A stretch of DNA of 64,000 nucleotides. Origin: Rothia nasimurium (lineage in GTDB: Bacteria > Actinomycetota > Actinomycetes > Actinomycetales > Micrococcaceae). The stretch is taken from contig NZ_CAKMTJ010000003.1 of the NCBI RefSeq assembly GCF_928392795.1, positions 1-64,000 on the forward strand. Direction: 5' to 3'. The notes beneath the pieces are model-generated. The model was not told the origin of the DNA, ran no database searches, and saw nothing but the letters and a program-made list of their open reading frames with translations. Shown in pieces: positions 15,678 through 23,807 of this stretch. Each line of letters starts with the position of its first letter. Positions within the stretch are counted from its first letter, which is position 1. Made by a program: the position numbers and the translations under genes.

Positions 15678-17288
15678 CTAAATCCAGGCGTCAAACCACA
15701 TGCGCTCACGCCACTCGGTGTAGGGAACGGTTTGGGCCGTCCAGATGGGCCAGTAGTAGATAGAAATCAGGAGCGCGAAGACTACAAAGAGACCGACGAC
15801 CAGTAGACCTGCCCGGCGGCGGTGTACACTGTCGCCGGGGCGTCCTAGCGCCAGCCCCAAAATACCTGCCAGCATAAGAATCAGGTAGGGCTCGAAGGAC
15901 AGGGCGTAGAAAAAGAACATGGTGCGCTCGGGGTAGGCAAACCAGGGGAAGTAGCCCACCGCGAAGACCACGAGAAGAGCCGCAAAACGCCAGTCGCGGC
16001 GCAGTAGCACAATCAGTAGAGACAGGATTGCCACGATACTAAAGGACCACCAGATGAGGGGGTTGCCGATATTGAGGACCGCCTCGGAGCAGGAATCGAC
16101 CGCGCACCCGTTAACACCCAGGTCAGGGGACTCATAGTAGTAGCTGGTGGGACGACCCAAAATGAGCCACTGCCAGGCAGGAGACTCGTAGGTGTGGGGG
16201 GAGTCCAGCCCGGAATGGAAGGAGTAGGCAGAGCGGTGGTACTCCCACAGGGAGCGCAGAGATTCTGGCAGCCAGAGAAGTCCCTCGCCGGGGTGCTCTG
16301 CTGCCCAGTTGCGGTCGTAGGCGGAGTCTGAGAGGAACCAGCCGGTCCAAGTCGCTAGGTAGGTGAGTAGGCCGGTGCCGATGAGGGCAAAGAAAGCGAG
16401 GACGCCGTCGCGCAGGAAACCCGCGATATACCAGCGGCGGATGCCGGCAACACGGCGGGCGTTGGCATCCCAAAAAACCGTCATCAGACCGAAGATAGCG
16501 ATGAAGAAGAGGGCGTTCCACTTGACACCTACCGCCAAACCCGCGCAGATACCTGCGATAAACCGCCAGTAGCGGAAGCCCAGCCAGGGGCCGTAGCGCA
16601 TGAAGTTGTCGGTGGGAGCGCCGCCCTTGTGCTCGCGGGCGTGGGCAGCTATTCGGACAGCAAGCTGGCGCCTACCCTGGTAACGGTCAAGCAGTAGCGC
16701 CACAAAGGTAGCTAGCAACCAGAACATGAGGAAGATATCGAGCAGGGCAAAACGGGACTGCACAAAATGCAGGCCGTCGATAGAAATCAGCAGGCCGGCC
16801 AGGGTAGCAACCGTAACCGAGCGGAAGAGCAGCCAACCAGCCAGCATGACCAGGCCCACCGACAGGGTGCCAGTGAGTGCTGCGGCAAAGCGCCACCCAA
16901 AGGGGTTATCGTCCCCAAAAATCGCCATACCGAAGGCGATCATCCACTTACCAACCGGCGGGTGGACCACATACTCGGCGGTTTCAAGGATGCCCGATGG
17001 GGCTCCGGCAACGAAGGTCTCGTTGGCTGTGTCAGACCAGTTGCGCTCATACCCAAAGTGCAGCAGGGAGTAGGCGTCTTTAGCGTAGTAGGTTTCGTCA
17101 AAGACGATGGCGTTAGGGTTGGCCAGGTTTACAAAACGCATGAGCCCGGCCAGTACTAGTACAAGCAGGGGTGCCACCCAGCCGTAGCGGGGCAGCGGTA
17201 CCGCTGTTACGGCTAGCCGCGCCCGGAGGGCTGACTCGGTGAAAGCGTCTTTGAGGGTCAGGACGGCAGAGGTTGGGTTAGATGTCAC
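15678..17288 (-). CDS. pmt: Dolichyl-phosphate-mannose-protein mannosyltransferase (Pmt/GT39)
   Basis: 536 residues from the GTG at 17288. Actinobacterial Pmt transfers mannose from polyprenyl-P-mannose to Ser/Thr of proteins during export. It is a multi-pass GT-C enzyme: the catalytic acidic pair sits in the first external loop (IVFDETYYAKDAY), followed by HPPVGKWMIA and many hydrophobic helices. The GTG start lies exactly 7 nt after a TAGCAT box, giving a leaderless transcript. The frame is open up to 17399, but that part runs through a palindromic repeat and does not look like protein. Usually adjacent and divergent to rsmI; here an extra gene separates them. Confidence 0.92.
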   Translation of the reverse strand: MTSNPTSAVLTLKDAFTESALRARLAVTAVPLPRYGWVAPLLVLVLAGLMRFVNLANPNAIVFDETYYAKDAYSLLHFGYERNWSDTANETFVAGAPSGILETAEYVVHPPVGKWMIAFGMAIFGDDNPFGWRFAAALTGTLSVGLVMLAGWLLFRSVTVATLAGLLISIDGLHFVQSRFALLDIFLMFWLLATFVALLLDRYQGRRQLAVRIAAHAREHKGGAPTDNFMRYGPWLGFRYWRFIAGICAGLAVGVKWNALFFIAIFGLMTVFWDANARRVAGIRRWYIAGFLRDGVLAFFALIGTGLLTYLATWTGWFLSDSAYDRNWAAEHPGEGLLWLPESLRSLWEYHRSAYSFHSGLDSPHTYESPAWQWLILGRPTSYYYESPDLGVNGCAVDSCSEAVLNIGNPLIWWSFSIVAILSLLIVLLRRDWRFAALLVVFAVGYFPWFAYPERTMFFFYALSFEPYLILMLAGILGLALGRPGDSVHRRRAGLLVVGLFVVFALLISIYYWPIWTAQTVPYTEWRERMWFDAWI

Positions 17289-17295
17289 CCTAGAT

Positions 17296-17301
17296 ATGCT
17301 A
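17296..17301 (-). promoter_or_regulatory. -10 box of a leaderless promoter for pmt
   Basis: TAGCAT on the reverse strand, 7 nt (ATCTAGG), then the GTG. It lies 35-60 bp from the palindromic repeats on its upstream side, which therefore sit at or just beyond the -35 region. Confidence 0.6.
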
Positions 17302-17336
17302 CCCGGGGCAGCAGAATCATGCGCGCGGACGCGGGG

Positions 17337-17430
17337 GGACCAGCTTCCTCTGGTCCTATCTAGTAGGGACCAGATTCCTCCCAAAATACTTCGTGCCATG
17401 ACCTACAGTCGGTATTTTTCTGGTCCCTAC
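17337..17430 (+). repeat. Left palindromic repeat bracketing the AbiEi/DUF559-type gene
   Basis: The main unit (17363-17430, 68 bp) has 12-bp perfect terminal inverted repeats GTAGGGACCAGA / TCTGGTCCCTAC. A smaller palindrome, GGACCAG-6nt-CTGGTCC (17337-17356), abuts it. The first 20 bases, GTAGGGACCAGATTCCTCCC, recur exactly on the opposite strand at 18584-18603, and the far end (TACAGTCGGTATTTTTCTGG) matches the other copy (TACAATCGTTACTTTTCTGG). The interiors differ. The two copies are mirror images around the gene. Confidence 0.85.
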
Positions 17431-17608
17431 GAGGGGCGGGGTCTAACCCGCTGGGTGGTGAAGCTACCCTGTGGATATCTGTATATGCGCTGTAACAACC
17501 CGACCGATAAAAAATCTTTTTTGGCGCAATACGTTGAGACTGGGAGAAACTTTATCCACAGGAAACATCAGTTCTAGAAAATTAGCTCATACACAACAGA
17601 ATGCTGTC

Positions 17609-18535
17609 ATGGATATTCTCGATAGCCTTCAAACCGTTTATACCTACAGGGAACTGCGGCAGCTGGGTATGAGCTCTACTGTTATCGCTCGCCGGGTTAG
17701 ACAACAGGAGCTGACTCGTCTCCTCCCTGGCGTTTATACAACCCAGTCAAATTTTCGTCAGCTTCCCCGCTATCAGCAGTACCCCTATTTTATTTCTGCT
17801 GTTTACAAGAAGAACCCTCAAACCATCTTTACCCACCAAACCGCTGCCTGGTTGCATGGCTTTGCTGTGGTAGATCAGAAGCTGGTAGATGTACAGTGCC
17901 ACCCTAGTTCACGGGGGCGTGCTCAAGGTATTGCAAAGCACTATTCGTATACAGCTCTCGATACGACGTCATCGCACGGTTTATTTCACCTCACTACCCG
18001 CCTGCGGACTTTAGCTGACTGTTGCCGCTACCTGCATCCGTCCTCAGCGCTAGTTACGGTTGAGTCAGCGCTTTATCAGGGAGCATGCACCGTTGAGGAA
18101 GTCGCGGAATATTTGGGGCACCAGAGGGGGCGCGGAGTTCAGAAAATGCGGACGGTTGTCGGCCTCATGAGTTCTTCGAGCGAGAGTGCTGGTGAAAGCA
18201 AACTGAAATGGGTCTTACACATGAGCCCCTTACCCCTGCCAACCCAGCAGGTTGATGTCTGGGTTGACAACGAACACTTCCGGCTCGACTTTGCTTACGA
18301 AGATGAAATGATTGCCCTCGAATTTGATGGGCGGGTGAAATACCTTGATTCCCAGAGCCGCGATGAGGTTTTCTTCAACGAGGTGCGACGCGAGAAGCTA
18401 CTGAAAAATGCGGGGTGGGATGTGCTGCGCTATGACTGGTCTACCGTTGTGAACCACCCGCAGAGGATCGTTCGTGAAGTTCTTGCCACCATGCAACGGA
18501 AAAACGGGAGCAGCAGAATCGCAGCGCTCAGGTAA
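17609..18535 (+). CDS. AbiEi-type N-terminus with DUF559/Vsr-like nuclease-fold C-terminus
   Basis: 308 residues from the ATG at 17609; the start is uncertain because no clear ribosome site exists and the frame is open from 17471. The N-terminal winged helix (YTYRELRQLGMSSTVIARRV…LTRLLPGVYTT) resembles the AbiEi antitoxin/transcription-factor domain. The C-terminal part (about 225-300) matches the DUF559/Vsr-like fold: LDFAYEDEMIALEFDGRVKY, then REKLLKNAGWDVLRYDW, giving a D…E-x-D…R constellation. Such proteins are common, often solitary, in actinobacteria; their role is unproven. No AbiEii toxin partner is adjacent. It is wedged between pmt and rsmI and bracketed by mirror-image repeats, so it looks acquired. 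Confidence 0.8.
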   Translation: MDILDSLQTVYTYRELRQLGMSSTVIARRVRQQELTRLLPGVYTTQSNFRQLPRYQQYPYFISAVYKKNPQTIFTHQTAAWLHGFAVVDQKLVDVQCHPSSRGRAQGIAKHYSYTALDTTSSHGLFHLTTRLRTLADCCRYLHPSSALVTVESALYQGACTVEEVAEYLGHQRGRGVQKMRTVVGLMSSSSESAGESKLKWVLHMSPLPLPTQQVDVWVDNEHFRLDFAYEDEMIALEFDGRVKYLDSQSRDEVFFNEVRREKLLKNAGWDVLRYDWSTVVNHPQRIVREVLATMQRKNGSSRIAALR

Positions 18536-18538
18536 CAA

Positions 18539-18603
18539 GGGACCAGAAAAGTAACGATTGTATGTGTGGCGGACAAGGACGTCGGGAGGAATCTGGTCCC
18601 TAC
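18539..18603 (-). repeat. Right palindromic repeat, inverted copy of the left one
   Basis: GGGACCAGA (18539-18547) pairs with TCTGGTCCC (18592-18600). Read on the reverse strand it starts with the same 20 bases as the left copy. Both copies also encode a similar peptide in one frame (SRDQIPP … RYFSGP). It starts 3 bp after the stop of the enclosed gene and ends about 35 bp before rsmI. A further small palindrome AGGGTT-T-AACCCT (18625-18637) abuts the rsmI start codon. Confidence 0.85.
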
Positions 18604-18637
18604 TTGTAGGGGAACAAAAGTAGTAGGGTTTAACCCT

Positions 18638-19522
18638 ATGGAATCCTCCCCTCACACCACGCCCGCTGCGCCGGCCGAAGGCGGCGCCCTCATCCTTGGC
18701 GGAACCCCCATCGGCAACCTAGCCGATGCCTCCCCGCGCCTGCGCGAGGCGCTCGCGTCCGCCGACGTCCTCGCCGTTGAAGACAGCCGTACCCTGCGTA
18801 AACTAGCCGCCGGGCTGGGCGTCACCACCCGGGGGCGGGTGCTGGTCAACCACGACCACAACGAGGCTGACCGCGCCGGGCAGATCGTTGAGGCTGTGGC
18901 AGCCGGGCAGACCGTGCTGCTGATGTCGGACGCCGGTATGCCCGCTGTCTCCGACCCCGGCTATGTCGCAGCCGCTGCCGTGGCCAACGCAGGCCTGACC
19001 GTCACCGCCCTACCGGGCCCTTCCGCCGTCGTCACCGCTATTGCCGTGTCCGGGCTGCCCTCGGGGCGTTTCACTTTTGAGGGCTTCCTCGCCCGCAAGG
19101 GCTCCGACCGTACCCGGCGCCTGGCCGCGCTCGCTAGTGAAGAGCGCACCATGGTCTTCTACGAGTCCCCCCACCGGCTGGCCGCGACCCTGCACGATTT
19201 CGCCGAAGTCTTCGGGGCAGGGCGCCGCGCCGCTGTCTGCCGGGAACTGACCAAGCTGCACGAAGAGGTTGCCCGCGGCAGCCTGCAAGAACTCATTACC
19301 TGGGCCGAATCTAAGCAGATCAAGGGCGAAATCGCCATCGTGGTGGAGGGCGCCCCCGAACCTGAGGCTGAAGAAGCAGAGAACCTAACCGATCTCGTCC
19401 TTGAACTGGTTGCCGGCGGCGTCCGCCTGAAAGCCGCCTGCGCCCAGGTCGCCGAAGCCCACGGGGTGTCTAAGCGCGACCTCTACCAGGCAACCCTGGC
19501 CGTCAAAGATTCAGAAAGCTAA
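18638..19522 (+). CDS. rsmI: 16S rRNA (cytidine(1402)-2'-O)-methyltransferase
   Basis: 294 residues; SAM-dependent 2'-O-methylation of C1402 in the 16S rRNA decoding centre. Motifs of the tetrapyrrole-methylase fold are present: LGGTPIGNLAD, AVEDSRTLRKL, MSDAGMPAVSDPG (usually DAGTPGISDPG), LPGPSAV, and FEGFLARKG. The ATG at 18638 is chosen because the upstream extension reads through the palindromic repeat. Its expression region was probably changed by the insertion upstream. tatD starts 4 nt after its stop. Confidence 0.93.
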   Translation: MESSPHTTPAAPAEGGALILGGTPIGNLADASPRLREALASADVLAVEDSRTLRKLAAGLGVTTRGRVLVNHDHNEADRAGQIVEAVAAGQTVLLMSDAGMPAVSDPGYVAAAAVANAGLTVTALPGPSAVVTAIAVSGLPSGRFTFEGFLARKGSDRTRRLAALASEERTMVFYESPHRLAATLHDFAEVFGAGRRAAVCRELTKLHEEVARGSLQELITWAESKQIKGEIAIVVEGAPEPEAEEAENLTDLVLELVAGGVRLKAACAQVAEAHGVSKRDLYQATLAVKDSES

Positions 19523-19526
19523 ACCT

Positions 19527-20603
19527 ATGTGTACCGACCACGCCCTGACCGATGCCGAACTCCGCGAGCTTGCAGAGCGCTTTGCCTCCTACCTGCCGAG
19601 TGAGGCCGAGCAGACCGCCACCATCTTTGAAACCCCTGAGCCGGTTCTGGAGGGCGAGGTACCCCCGGCCTACCAGGCTGACCGCTACAATACCGAGGGC
19701 GAGCCCAGCGGGGAGGGTACCCGCCGCCGCGGCGAGAAAGGGGAGGACGGCCGCCGCCGCAACCTGGTCTTCCCGCCCGCTCCCGCACCGCTGCCCTATG
19801 CCATCGTCGATAATCACACCCACATGGACCTGCTCGACGGCGAGGTGGCCGTTACCGCCCGCGATGCCCTCGATACCGGCGAAGCCCTGGGCATCGGTGC
19901 GATTGTGCAGGTGGGCTGTGATGTGCCCAGTTCTCTCTATGCTGTGCGCGCTGCCCAGGCTGATCCCCGCGTGCTGGCCGCTGTGGCCCTGCACCCCAAC
20001 GAGGCTCCCAAGCTGGCTGAAGCGGGCCAGCTCGAAGCTGCCCTGGCTGTGATTGACAACCTGGCAGCTGACCCGCGCGTCCGTGCCCTGGGTGAGACCG
20101 GTCTGGACTACTTCCGCACCGGTGAAGAGGGGAAGGACGCCCAGGAGGAGTCCTTCCGCGCCCATATCCGTATGGCGAAGAAGCACGGTAAGGCCGTGCA
20201 GATTCATGACCGCGACGCGCACGAGGACGTCGTCCGCATTCTGCTCGATGAGGGCGCACCTGAGACCGTGATTTTCCACTGCTATTCCGGCGGGCCTGAC
20301 CTAGCTGAGATCTGTAACGAGCAGGGCTGGTACATGAGCTTTGCCGGCACCGTGACCTTCAAGAACTCGCACGGTATTCAGGAGTCCCTGAAGCTAGCCC
20401 ACCGGGAGCTGATTCTGGCTGAGACCGACGCGCCCTTCCTGACCCCCCACCCCTTCCGGGGCCGTCCTAATGCCAGCTACATGACCAACTACACCGTCCG
20501 CTTTATGGCAGGCCACCTGGGCGCCGACCTTGAAGAGCTTTGCCGGGATATCCGCGCTAACTCCCTGGCAGCTTACGGGAGCTGGGGGATTGAGGGCTTC
20601 TAG
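19527..20603 (+). CDS. tatD: TatD-family metal-dependent hydrolase (DNase)
   Basis: 358 residues; TIM-barrel amidohydrolase-type nuclease. The metal-binding motifs are present: DNHTHMDLL, GETGLDYF, HDRDAHEDV, HCYSGG, and AETDAPFLTPHP. The barrel begins near residue 92; the N-terminal 90 residues form a charged, Pro/Glu-rich extension absent from E. coli TatD. Co-transcribed with rsmI (4-nt gap). The last 47 bp overlap the convergent GT87 gene. Confidence 0.92.
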   Translation: MCTDHALTDAELRELAERFASYLPSEAEQTATIFETPEPVLEGEVPPAYQADRYNTEGEPSGEGTRRRGEKGEDGRRRNLVFPPAPAPLPYAIVDNHTHMDLLDGEVAVTARDALDTGEALGIGAIVQVGCDVPSSLYAVRAAQADPRVLAAVALHPNEAPKLAEAGQLEAALAVIDNLAADPRVRALGETGLDYFRTGEEGKDAQEESFRAHIRMAKKHGKAVQIHDRDAHEDVVRILLDEGAPETVIFHCYSGGPDLAEICNEQGWYMSFAGTVTFKNSHGIQESLKLAHRELILAETDAPFLTPHPFRGRPNASYMTNYTVRFMAGHLGADLEELCRDIRANSLAAYGSWGIEGF

Positions 20604-21801
20604 CCGCTAGAGCCAGGTAGGCGACTGCCCACGCGACAGGCAGGGCATGTAGGAGAGCCAGGTGCTCGGGCCACTCGTTGCCGCCCCAGTCGTGCCCGCC
20701 AAACCAGACCGCAAAGGGCATGGCAAAGATGAGCACACCGGTGGCAGCTAGGTAGAGGTAGCCGGTGTGCGCGGTGCGCCAGCCGTAGAGGGTCGCAAAG
20801 ACCAGGAAGGTGACGAACCAGACCCAGTGGTGGGTCCAGGAGATGGGGGAGAGCAGCAGCCCCAACACCGCCACGCAGGAGGCTGCCCCCAGGTAGGCGC
20901 CACGGACGTCCTGCCACGCTAACCTGCGCACGGCCAGGTAAGCCAGCACTACCGCCCCCAGGGCGGTGATGGCAAAAAGGACGCCGGTGAGCCAGCTGGG
21001 GAAGAGCATGGCCCAGGTGCCCAGCAGGTTATAGTTCAGCGCCCCGGTAATGGAGCCCACGCGGGAGGATTCAAAGATTTTCTCGGTGAAGTACTCGCGG
21101 GCGACCTCAAAATCGACGGCAAAGCTCAGCGCGATAGAGGCCAGACCGGTGCCCACGAAACGGGCCAGGGACTTCCAATCGCGGGTGGCGAGAAAGAGCA
21201 ACCCGAAGATAGCCGGGGTGAGCTTGATGCAGGCTGTCAGGGCAATGAGCACCCCGTGCCAGCGGGTGTTCTTGAGGTAGATGACGTCGGTGAGAATGAG
21301 CAGTACCAAAAAGATGTTGATTTGCCCCAGTTCCATGTTGAAGCTGATGGGGAAGAACTTGAGTAGCAGGGGAGTGAGCCAGAGCCCGGCAGCTAGGGCG
21401 GGGCGCTTGCCTACCCCCATACCCCGGCAGGAGAGGTAGACCAGGGCGACCAGCGCGGCAATGTTGAGCAGCAGGAATATAGGCCCTGCGGTATCTGCAC
21501 TGGTGAGCAGCACAAAGGGGGTGAAAACTAGGGCAGCAAAGGGCGGGTAGGTGAACCCGTAGATTTCTTCGGGCGGCAGGGCCCAGTTGTAGAGCTGGCC
21601 GGTTTCTAGCCAGTGGGCCACCCCACCGTAGTAGACCTGTAAGTCGAAGAATTCCCGAGCTACCATTTTTTCGTCCCAGAGGAAGGGGTAGGCGCTGATG
21701 AGGGTCAGCGCCAGGGCAGTGGCCAGGGCGGGTGCGCTGGTGAGTGCTCGGGTAAGGGTGGCAATGGGCGGACGCTGGTGGGCGGCAGGTGCTACAGGCA
21801 T
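20557..21801 (-). CDS. GT87 (DUF2029) polyprenyl-phosphate-mannose-dependent alpha-mannosyltransferase
   Basis: 414 residues, a multi-pass GT-C membrane enzyme. DUF2029 members in actinobacteria add mannose from polyprenyl-P-mannose to lipomannan or related glycans outside the membrane. Typical segments are visible: [12 protein letters not shown] (the acidic D in the first external loop), [28 protein letters not shown], and [12 protein letters not shown]. Start ATG at 21801. Its 3' end overlaps tatD by 47 bp. It could extend the same mannan pathway as Pmt or a separate cell-wall glycan. Confidence 0.88.
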   Translation of the reverse strand: MPVAPAAHQRPPIATLTRALTSAPALATALALTLISAYPFLWDEKMVAREFFDLQVYYGGVAHWLETGQLYNWALPPEEIYGFTYPPFAALVFTPFVLLTSADTAGPIFLLLNIAALVALVYLSCRGMGVGKRPALAAGLWLTPLLLKFFPISFNMELGQINIFLVLLILTDVIYLKNTRWHGVLIALTACIKLTPAIFGLLFLATRDWKSLARFVGTGLASIALSFAVDFEVAREYFTEKIFESSRVGSITGALNYNLLGTWAMLFPSWLTGVLFAITALGAVVLAYLAVRRLAWQDVRGAYLGAASCVAVLGLLLSPISWTHHWVWFVTFLVFATLYGWRTAHTGYLYLAATGVLIFAMPFAVWFGGHDWGGNEWPEHLALLHALPVAWAVAYLALAARSPQSPSSRKLPGS

Positions 21802-21892
21802 GGGGTTCCCGGGGTTGGGGGCTTGGTACGAGCAGTAATTCTACCGGGGGTGTTCTGGGAGTGAGGAAACCTATGTGTATATACAGACCCGG

Positions 21893-21898
21893 TAGACT
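21893..21898 (+). promoter_or_regulatory. -10 box of a leaderless promoter for rsmA
   Basis: TAGACT, then 7 nt (AGAGAGC), then the GTG at 21906. An in-frame ATG at 21873 with GAGGAAA upstream is the competing start. Confidence 0.6.
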
Positions 21899-21905
21899 AG
21901 AGAGC

Positions 21906-22814
21906 GTGACTGAACAGCAATCTCCCGCGCCCGATGCCCTGTTGGGCCCCCAAGAAATTCGTGACCTGGCAGCCCAGCTCGGCATCCGCCCCACTAAGAC
22001 CCTGGGGCAGAACTTCGTGATTGATCCCAATACGATTCGTCGTATCATCGCCGCCGCCGATATCAGCCCCGATGAGACGGTGGTTGAGGTCGGCCCGGGC
22101 CTGGGATCCCTTACCCTGGGTATTTTGGACGCTGCCCGCGACATGGTTGCTGTTGAGATTGATCCGCCCCTGGCCGAGCAGTTGCCCGCTACTATCGCCA
22201 AGTTCCGCCCCGGCTCAGAAGACCGTATCGACGTGGTGCTCTCCGATGCTATGAAGGTCACCGAGCTGCCGCGTACCCCGTCCGCCCTGGTCGCCAACCT
22301 GCCCTACAACGTGGCGGTGCCGGTGCTCCTGCACATGTTCGCAACCTTCCCCTCCATTGAGCATGCCCTGGTGATGGTTCAGGACGAGGTCGCCGACCGT
22401 CTCTCAGCCAAGCCCGGTTCAAAGATTTACGGGGTGCCCTCGGTCAAGGCTAACTGGTTCGCTGAGGTGTCTAAGGCCGGGGTAATCGGCACCAATGTTT
22501 TCTGGCCTGCCCCCAAGATCAAGTCGGGCCTGGTGGCTTTTAAACGCCGCCCCGAGCTGCTGTCTGACCTGCCTCGTGAAGAGGTCTTTGCCATTGTCGA
22601 TGCCGCCTTTGCCCAGCGCCGTAAGACCCTGCGGGCTGCGCTTGCTGGATGGGCCGGCTCTGCTGCTCGTGCCGGTGAGATTCTTGAAGCTGCCGGTATT
22701 GACCCGCAACTGCGTGGTGAGAAGCTCGATATTTTTGACTTCATCAAGATTGCCGAAGCTGCCCGGCAGGTACCTGCCCCTGCCGACCAGAGCGGGGAGG
22801 GCGCGTCCGCATGA
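21906..22814 (+). CDS. rsmA: 16S rRNA (adenine(1518)-N6/adenine(1519)-N6)-dimethyltransferase
   Basis: 302 residues; dimethylates the two adenines of the 3'-terminal hairpin of 16S rRNA. KsgA motifs are present: [13 protein letters not shown], the SAM-binding [12 protein letters not shown], and catalytic [11 protein letters not shown]. The GTG start (VTEQQS…) fits the family N-terminus and a leaderless promoter; the alternative ATG at 21873 adds 11 residues and has a ribosome site. Its stop overlaps the ispE start (ATGA). Confidence 0.94.
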   Translation: MTEQQSPAPDALLGPQEIRDLAAQLGIRPTKTLGQNFVIDPNTIRRIIAAADISPDETVVEVGPGLGSLTLGILDAARDMVAVEIDPPLAEQLPATIAKFRPGSEDRIDVVLSDAMKVTELPRTPSALVANLPYNVAVPVLLHMFATFPSIEHALVMVQDEVADRLSAKPGSKIYGVPSVKANWFAEVSKAGVIGTNVFWPAPKIKSGLVAFKRRPELLSDLPREEVFAIVDAAFAQRRKTLRAALAGWAGSAARAGEILEAAGIDPQLRGEKLDIFDFIKIAEAARQVPAPADQSGEGASA

Positions 22815-23728
22815 CTCTGAGCGTTTCTGCTACCGCCCCAGGCAAGGTCAACCTGTATTTTGCGGTGGGGCCCCTGCGGGAGGACGGCTACCACGAGGTT
22901 GCCTCTCTCTACGCCGCTACCGATGTGCTGGAGCGCGTGACGATTTCTTCGGCCCATGAGCCGGGTATCGCCCAGTCTATGAGCGTTGCTGAGGGCTCCC
23001 CGGTTGCGGAGCAGGTTGCTGCAGGGGCTTTTGACCCGGCTGTGGTTCCGCTCGACGAATCTAACCTGGCCTACCGCGGTGCGGCAGCGGTGCTGGCGGA
23101 GAGCGGCCTGGAGCCCGCGGACGTCGCTGTCCAGCTTCATATTGATAAGGCAGTTCCGGTTGCCGGTGGTATGGGCGGTGGGTCAGCCGACGCTGCTGCT
23201 GCCATGAAGGCGATGAACGATTACCTGGTGCAGGCCGGTCTTGCTACTGAGCCTCTTGCGCTTGAGCGCCTGTTGGAGCTGGCTGCTCCGCTGGGCGCCG
23301 ATGTGCCTTTCGCCCTGTTGGGCGGCCTGGCCGTGGGCACCGGGGTGGGGGATAAGCTCACTCCGATCAAGGTGCCCGAGGGTGTGGAGCCGCTGAGGTT
23401 CGGGTTTGTGCCTTCAACGGCTGGGCTATCAACCCCTGCGGTGTTTAGGGAGCTGGATACTGGCCGGGCTGAGGGGCGCTACCCTGCTCCGGACGCCACC
23501 CTGCTGGTTCCGCAGGAGCTGTTAGACCTGCTGACTTCGGCCGAGCCGCTGCAGGAGCGCCTGCCAGCTATCGCCGGGCTGCTGCGCAATGACCTGGCTG
23601 CGCCAGCTGTTGCTTTGTTGCCTGAACTGGCAGAAACGTTGAAGCAGGCCGAAGCCCAGCTCGGTGTAGAGGCAAGCTTGGTATCAGGCTCGGGGCCGAC
23701 TGTCGCCTATATCTCGCAGTGGGCATGA
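22811..23728 (+). CDS. ispE: 4-(cytidine 5'-diphospho)-2-C-methyl-D-erythritol kinase, C-terminus shortened
   Basis: 305 residues; ATP-dependent kinase of the MEP isoprenoid pathway, which feeds the polyprenyl carriers used by the glycan genes. GHMP-kinase motifs are present: [11 protein letters not shown], the ATP loop [17 protein letters not shown], and the C-terminal [10 protein letters not shown]. In other IspEs about 35-45 residues follow that last motif; here only a few do before the stop. The shortening coincides with the change to AT-rich glycan genes, as if the 3' end had been replaced. The enzyme is essential where known, so it is probably still active. Confidence 0.92.
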   Translation: MTLSVSATAPGKVNLYFAVGPLREDGYHEVASLYAATDVLERVTISSAHEPGIAQSMSVAEGSPVAEQVAAGAFDPAVVPLDESNLAYRGAAAVLAESGLEPADVAVQLHIDKAVPVAGGMGGGSADAAAAMKAMNDYLVQAGLATEPLALERLLELAAPLGADVPFALLGGLAVGTGVGDKLTPIKVPEGVEPLRFGFVPSTAGLSTPAVFRELDTGRAEGRYPAPDATLLVPQELLDLLTSAEPLQERLPAIAGLLRNDLAAPAVALLPELAETLKQAEAQLGVEASLVSGSGPTVAYISQWA

Positions 23729-23807
23729 GCATAGAGTGAACCCAGTTTAATGGGAGCACCAGTAGAATAACGATATTACTCGTAGTCACTTCAGCATCGT
23801 AGGGGTC

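Noticed and set aside
19503-20279. A 258-residue open frame antisense to tatD
   Set aside because: Produced by GC-rich third positions of tatD; no domain recognised and no ribosome site at its start.
21107-22297. A 396-residue open frame on the reverse strand across the GT87 start and the rsmA 5' half
   Set aside because: It is a shadow of two well-supported genes in other frames, has a low-complexity composition, and no recognisable domain.
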